This document shows, one piece after another, positions 60,212 through 64,000 of a stretch of 64,000 nt of DNA. Location of the stretch: NCBI RefSeq assembly GCF_024599655.1, contig NZ_CP102247.1, positions 1,178,001-1,242,000 of the forward strand, written 5' to 3'. The position numbers were made by a program, and so were the translations under genes. The stretch is from Enterobacter asburiae (GTDB lineage Bacteria; Pseudomonadota; Gammaproteobacteria; Enterobacterales; Enterobacteriaceae). Position 1 is the first letter of the stretch; every line of letters starts with the position of its first letter. Below the pieces are notes generated by a model. The model searched no databases. It was not told the origin of the DNA and saw nothing but the letters and a program-made list of their open reading frames with translations.

Positions 60212-60550
60212 ATGAAAAAGATTGATGCGATTATTAAACCTTTCAAACTGGATGATGTGCGTGAAGCGCTGGCGGAAGTCGGCATCACCGGGATGACCGT
60301 GACGGAAGTGAAAGGTTTTGGTCGTCAGAAGGGCCACACCGAGCTTTACCGTGGCGCAGAGTACATGGTCGACTTTCTGCCGAAAGTAAAAATTGAAATC
60401 GTGGTCAGCGACGATATCGTCGATACCTGCGTGGATACCATTATCCGCACCGCGCAGACGGGCAAAATCGGCGACGGTAAAATCTTCGTCTTTGACGTGG
60501 CGCGCGTGATCCGTATCCGTACCGGCGAAGAAGACGACGCCGCGATTTAA
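60212..60550 (+). CDS. glnB: Nitrogen regulatory protein P-II 1
   Basis: GlnB senses 2-oxoglutarate, ATP/ADP and glutamine status and controls NtrB and GlnE. The 112-residue product has the T loop GHTELYRGAEYMVDFLPKVK with the uridylylated Tyr51 and the B loop TGKIGDGKIFV. A clear CACC...ATG leader lies after glrR, so glnB can be read both with the glrKGR operon and alone. Confidence 0.98.
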   Translation: MKKIDAIIKPFKLDDVREALAEVGITGMTVTEVKGFGRQKGHTELYRGAEYMVDFLPKVKIEIVVSDDIVDTCVDTIIRTAQTGKIGDGKIFVFDVARVIRIRTGEEDDAAI

Positions 60551-60565
60551 CAATGCCAACGGTTT

Positions 60566-60599
60566 TGTAGGCCGGGTAAGGCGCAGCCGCCACCCGGCG
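60566..60599 (+). repeat. REP-like palindrome after glnB
   Basis: TTGTAGGCCGGGTAAGGCGC and AGCCGCCACCCGGC form an imperfect hairpin of the REP/BIME class. It resembles the sequence at 56142-56172 after purL. Confidence 0.8.
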
Positions 60600-60600
60600 A

Positions 60601-60629
60601 AAAAAAGCCCCTCGTTCGAGGGGCTTTTT
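60601..60629. terminator. Bidirectional terminator between glnB and hmp
   Basis: A-run, GCCCCTCG, loop TT, CGAGGGGC, T-run: it can end both converging transcripts, 50 bp after glnB and 3 bp after hmp. Confidence 0.92.
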
Positions 60630-60631
60630 CA

Positions 60632-61822
60632 TTACAGTACCTTATGCGGCCCGAAACATTCGTAATGAATGTTGTCTTTGTTCACACCCAGCTCCACCAG
60701 CTGCTTCGCGGCATACTGCATAAACGCCACCGGCCCGCAGACGTAGAACTGCATATCCGGCGCGCTAAATGCCCCTTCCATCTGGCTTAAATTCATCAGA
60801 CCTTCGCTGTCAAACCGAGCGGTAGCGCGGTCTTTATCCGTCGGCAGGCGATACCAGGTGTGCGCGGTGAAGCGCGGCAGGGACGCCCCGAGCGTTTTCA
60901 CTTCATCCGCAAAGGCGTGCACGTCGCCGTTTTCCGCAGCGTGGAACCAGTTGACCTGCGCACCGTGGTTTACTTTCGCCAGCGTATCGAGCATCGCCAG
61001 CATTGGCGTTTGGCCGACGCCCGCAGAGATCAGCGTAACCGGGGTATTCGCTTCAACGGCCATAAAGAAATCGCCCGCCGGCGCGGCCAGATGAACCACG
61101 TCGCCCACGCTAGCTTCGTTGTGGAGCCAGTTGGAGACCTGGCCGCCGTCCTCACGCTTCACGGCAATGCGGTAGCCTTTGCCGTTTGGCTTGCGGGTAA
61201 GAGAATACTGGCGGATCTCCTGATGCGGGAAGCCTTCAGGCTTCAGCCACACGCCCAGATACTGGCCTGGCTGGTAATCGGCAACCGGCTGTCCGTCCAC
61301 CGGCTCAAATTCAAAGCTGGTAATTAATGCGCTGCGCGGGGTTTTCTCGACGATGCGGAAGGCTCGCGTGCCTTCCCAGCCGCCGTTCTTGCTGGCGTTT
61401 TCGCTGTAGATCTGTGCTTCACGGTTGATAAACACGTTTGCCAGCACGCCGTAGGCTTTACCCCACGCGTCCAGCACCTCCTGGCCCGGGCTGAACATTT
61501 CGTCCAGCGTGGCCAGCAGGTGGCTACCCACAATGTTGTACTGCTCGGGTTGGATCTGGAAGCTGGTATGTTTCTGCGCAATCTTTTCTACCGCAGGTAG
61601 CAGTGCGGCCAGGTTTTCAATATTACTGGCGTAGGCCGCGATGGCGTTGAACAGCGCTTCGCGCTGATCGCCGTTACGCTGGTTGCTCATGTTGAAAATT
61701 TCTTTGAGCTCCGGGTTGTGCGTGAACATGCGATCGTAGAAATGGGCGGTGAGTTTAGGGCCGGTTTCCACCAGCAGGGGAATGGTGGCTTTAACGGTAG
61801 CGATGGTTTGAGCGTCGAGCAT
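60632..61822 (-). CDS. hmp: Nitric oxide dioxygenase (flavohaemoglobin) Hmp
   Basis: Hmp converts nitric oxide and oxygen to nitrate using NADPH. The 396-residue product has a globin domain (1 to about 140, with the proximal-His helix QKHTSFQIQPEQYNIVGSHL), an FAD-binding domain (RQYSLTRKPNGKGYRIAVK) and an NAD-binding domain (SAGVGQTPMLAMLD; VCGPVAFMQYAAK). An NsrR site overlaps the promoter. Confidence 0.98.
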   Translation of the reverse strand: MLDAQTIATVKATIPLLVETGPKLTAHFYDRMFTHNPELKEIFNMSNQRNGDQREALFNAIAAYASNIENLAALLPAVEKIAQKHTSFQIQPEQYNIVGSHLLATLDEMFSPGQEVLDAWGKAYGVLANVFINREAQIYSENASKNGGWEGTRAFRIVEKTPRSALITSFEFEPVDGQPVADYQPGQYLGVWLKPEGFPHQEIRQYSLTRKPNGKGYRIAVKREDGGQVSNWLHNEASVGDVVHLAAPAGDFFMAVEANTPVTLISAGVGQTPMLAMLDTLAKVNHGAQVNWFHAAENGDVHAFADEVKTLGASLPRFTAHTWYRLPTDKDRATARFDSEGLMNLSQMEGAFSAPDMQFYVCGPVAFMQYAAKQLVELGVNKDNIHYECFGPHKVL

Positions 61823-61848
61823 GAGCGCATCCTTCTGATGTGACTTTA

Positions 61849-61896
61849 ATGATGTATTTTAAATGCATCTTATAAAAAATACCCCTGCGTTGTAAA
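61849..61896 (-). promoter_or_regulatory. hmp promoter with NsrR operator
   Basis: On the minus strand, TTTACA (-35, 61891-61896) and TATAAG (-10, 61869-61874) are 16 bp apart. AAGATGCATTTAAAATACAT (61852-61871), continuing to 61849, matches the NsrR motif of inverted AAGATGCATTT halves and overlaps the -10. NsrR would repress hmp until its Fe-S cluster meets nitric oxide. Confidence 0.85.
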
Positions 61897-61993
61897 TGGT
61901 TCTTTGCAAGATGAAAAATATGCATCACAAACCTGAAAAGAAATCCGCTGGAAATGGCGAGGGCTTTATTCCTCAAACCCTTGCGTGGCGCGC

Positions 61994-62009
61994 AGGAAAA
62001 CGTTTGCGT
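61994..62009 (+). promoter_or_regulatory. PurR operator of glyA
   Basis: AGGAAAACGTTTGCGT fits the PurR consensus with few mismatches. It lies 42 bp upstream of a -10-like TATACT at 62051-62056. MetR sites known for E. coli glyA were not recognised clearly. The 304-bp gap between hmp and glyA holds only these control sites. Confidence 0.8.
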
Positions 62010-62126
62010 AAAATCGTTTGTCAAGACCTGTTATCACAGAACTAATCAGTTATACTGTTGCCCGTCGTCCAACAGGACTGCCTTTTCAGGCCAAAATTTA
62101 CTTGTTAGCTGAGTCAGGAGATGCGG

Positions 62127-63380
62127 ATGTTAAAGCGTGAAATGAACATTGCCGATTATGATGCCGAACTGTGGCAGGCTATGGAGCAGGAAAAAGTACG
62201 TCAGGAAGAGCACATCGAACTGATCGCCTCCGAAAACTACACCAGCCCGCGCGTCATGCAGGCGCAGGGTTCTCAGCTGACTAACAAATATGCTGAAGGT
62301 TACCCGGGCAAACGCTACTACGGCGGTTGCGAGTACGTTGATATCGTTGAGCAGCTGGCTATCGACCGTGCGAAAGAACTCTTTGGCGCTGACTACGCGA
62401 ACGTGCAGCCGCACTCTGGCTCTCAGGCTAACTTCGCGGTCTACACCGCGCTGCTGCAGCCGGGCGATACCGTTCTGGGTATGAACCTGGCGCAGGGCGG
62501 CCACCTGACTCACGGCTCCCCGGTTAACTTCTCCGGCAAACTGTACAACATCATCCCTTACGGTATTGATGAGTCCGGTAAAATTGACTACGAAGACATG
62601 GCGAAGCAGGCTAAAGAGCACAAACCGAAGATGATCATCGGTGGCTTCTCTGCTTACTCCGGTATCGTTGACTGGGCAAAAATGCGTGAAATCGCGGACA
62701 GCATCGGTGCTTACCTGTTCGTTGATATGGCGCACGTTGCGGGCCTGATTGCCGCTGGCGTTTACCCGAACCCGGTTCCACACGCTCACGTTGTGACCAC
62801 CACCACCCACAAAACCCTGGCGGGTCCACGCGGTGGCCTGATCCTGGCGAAAGGCGGTGACGAAGATCTGTATAAGAAACTGAACTCCGCTGTGTTCCCA
62901 AGCGCGCAGGGCGGCCCGCTGATGCACGTTATCGCGGCTAAAGCGGTAGCGCTGAAAGAAGCGATGGAGCCAGAGTTCAAGGTTTATCAGCAGCAGGTTG
63001 CTAAGAACGCCAAAGCGATGGTGGAAGTGTTCCTGAACCGTGGCTACAAAGTGGTATCCGGCGGTACCGAAAACCACCTGTTCCTGCTTGATCTGGTTGA
63101 TAAGAACCTGACCGGTAAAGAAGCTGACGCTGCCCTGGGCCGCGCCAACATCACCGTGAACAAAAACAGCGTGCCAAACGATCCGAAGAGCCCGTTCGTG
63201 ACCTCCGGTATCCGTATCGGTTCTCCGGCCGTGACTCGCCGCGGCTTTAAAGAAGCGGAAGTGAAAGAGCTGGCTGGCTGGATGTGTGACGTTCTGGACA
63301 ACATCAATGACGAAGCGGTAATCGAGCGCGTCAAAGGTAAAGTTCTGGATATCTGCGCACGCTTCCCGGTATACGCATAA
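62127..63380 (+). CDS. glyA: Serine hydroxymethyltransferase
   Basis: GlyA interconverts serine and glycine with tetrahydrofolate, the main source of one-carbon units. The 417-residue PLP enzyme has the cofactor Lys in TTTTHKTLAGPRGG near residue 229 and the substrate region ENYTSPRVMQAQGSQLTNKYAEGYPGKR (positions 35-62). I chose the ATG at 62127 (MLKREMNIADY) behind AGGAG; the ATG-like start at 62121 is part of that spacer. It is a single-gene unit with its own terminator. Confidence 0.98.
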   Translation: MLKREMNIADYDAELWQAMEQEKVRQEEHIELIASENYTSPRVMQAQGSQLTNKYAEGYPGKRYYGGCEYVDIVEQLAIDRAKELFGADYANVQPHSGSQANFAVYTALLQPGDTVLGMNLAQGGHLTHGSPVNFSGKLYNIIPYGIDESGKIDYEDMAKQAKEHKPKMIIGGFSAYSGIVDWAKMREIADSIGAYLFVDMAHVAGLIAAGVYPNPVPHAHVVTTTTHKTLAGPRGGLILAKGGDEDLYKKLNSAVFPSAQGGPLMHVIAAKAVALKEAMEPEFKVYQQQVAKNAKAMVEVFLNRGYKVVSGGTENHLFLLDLVDKNLTGKEADAALGRANITVNKNSVPNDPKSPFVTSGIRIGSPAVTRRGFKEAEVKELAGWMCDVLDNINDEAVIERVKGKVLDICARFPVYA

Positions 63381-63400
63381 TTCATCTGCTTTGCAGAAAT

Positions 63401-63429
63401 AAAAAAGGCCGCGCATGCGGCCTTTTTTT
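63401..63429. terminator. Bidirectional terminator between glyA and the DoxX gene
   Basis: A-run, GGCCGC, loop GCAT, GCGGCC, T-run, 20 bp after glyA and just beyond the end of the convergent gene. Confidence 0.92.
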
Positions 63430-63434
63430 ATGGC

Positions 63435-63857
63435 TTAACGCCGGTCGAGGGAAATGGCTCCCGGTCCGACAATGGCCAGCAAAATAAAGGCGCCAGCAAT
63501 GCTGATATTCTTGTAGAAGTTAATCATATTCGGCACGACCGCATCACCGGTCATATCCCAGTAGTGGTGTCCAATCACCGCCGTTCCGAGGGTATAGAAT
63601 ACAAACAGTACCGCGAGCGGACGGGTGAAAAAGCCCAGCACGATCAGGATAGCGGCAGGCACTTCCATCACCACCGCAATAATGGCCGCCAGCATGGGCA
63701 TCGGTGCACCCAGCGAGGTCATATATTGTACGGTGCCGCTAAAGCCCGTTAGTTTTGGATAACCAAAGATAATAAACAGCACGACAAGCGCGATGCGGCC
63801 AATCAGCAGCAGCAGGTGACGTGACTGACCGAAATCGAAATAACGTAGTGAGTTCAT
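63435..63857 (-). CDS. DoxX-family membrane protein
   Basis: The 140-residue product has four predicted membrane helices (LLLLIGRIALVVLFIIFGY; MLAAIIAVVMEVPAAILIVL; LAVLFVFYTLGTAVIGH; SIAGAFILLAIVGPG) and the DoxX pattern FGYPKLTGF and GFFTRPLA. Members are linked to quinone or thiosulphate metabolism or to oxidative stress in some bacteria; the role here is unknown. GAGG precedes the ATG. This gene does not follow glyA in E. coli K-12, as far as I recall. Confidence 0.85.
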   Translation of the reverse strand: MNSLRYFDFGQSRHLLLLIGRIALVVLFIIFGYPKLTGFSGTVQYMTSLGAPMPMLAAIIAVVMEVPAAILIVLGFFTRPLAVLFVFYTLGTAVIGHHYWDMTGDAVVPNMINFYKNISIAGAFILLAIVGPGAISLDRR

Positions 63858-64000
63858 GGCAGAAAAACCTCTGCAAGTGGAGTAATTTAAACGTAATACA
63901 TATTTTCATTCCCTGCCATAAGCCAGGCGACTGCACAAGATGTTAATTTTTCGTTAATTTATAGCAGGCTATCGACTTGCTTAATTTTTATATTCTCGCC

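Noticed and set aside
62130..63416. 428-codon minus-strand open frame opposite glyA
   Set aside because: It mirrors almost the whole of glyA, and its translation is low-complexity Val/Phe/His/Arg with no recognisable domain. It arises from the strong codon bias of glyA.

Overview
The window is a stretch of core chromosome from a gamma-proteobacterium of the family Enterobacteriaceae, most likely Enterobacter or a close relative such as Lelliottia or Leclercia. This rests on near-identity of many proteins to my memory of Escherichia/Salmonella orthologues (ClpB, LepA, RaiA, BamD, AroF), on the same gene order as the E. coli K-12 segment from rimM to glyA (read in the opposite direction to K-12 numbering), and on a few genes that K-12 lacks at these positions. 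No prophage, insertion sequence, integron or CRISPR array is visible.

Layout. 1-1.4 kb: end of the rimM-trmD-rplS ribosome-maturation operon. 1.5-3.3 kb: two accessory membrane genes rich in Met and His (DUF2946 and PepSY), probably linked to copper. 3.3-6.1 kb, minus strand: the yfiR-dgcN-yfiB cyclic-di-GMP signalling operon and lipoprotein yfiL. 6.1-10.8 kb: aromatic amino acid biosynthesis, with aroF-tyrA under TyrR boxes, an extra SMP-30-type gene, then pheA with its leader peptide and attenuator. 10.8-16.8 kb: raiA, bamD, rluD, pgeF and heat-shock clpB. 16.8-22.2 kb: a complete rRNA operon (16S, tRNA-Glu, 23S, 5S) with two promoters, boxA elements and a terminator. 22.2-33.6 kb: kgtP, yfiM, pssA, patZ, tapT, trxC, yfiF, ung, FNR-controlled grcA and srmB. 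33.7-39.1 kb: trmN, nadB and the envelope-stress operon rpoE-rseABC behind its own sigma-E promoter. 39.3-45.8 kb: lepA-lepB-rnc-era-recO-pdxJ-acpS. 45.8-50 kb: yfhL, the RpiR-family regulator yfhH, and a divergent murQ-murP pair absent from this site in K-12, then pgpC. 50-56 kb: tadA, mltF and PurR-regulated purL. 56.2-60.6 kb: the small RNA glmY with three GlrR sites and a sigma-54 promoter, followed by glrK-qseG-glrR-glnB, which encode the system that activates glmY. 60.6-64 kb: hmp with an NsrR site, glyA, and a DoxX-family membrane gene.

Much of the regulation can be read from the DNA: TyrR, PurR, NadR, FNR, CRP, NsrR, GlrR, sigma-32, sigma-E and sigma-54 sites all sit at sensible distances from genes known to use them. 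I see no clearly new multi-gene system. The points most worth following up are the overlapping micro-ORFs before rpoE, the yfhH/murQ divergent region with two matching 13-bp palindromes, the Met/His-rich membrane pair, the SMP-30 gene placed directly behind the tyrA terminator, the 113-bp tail overlap of tadA and mltF, and the 15-bp repeat tract in yfiF.
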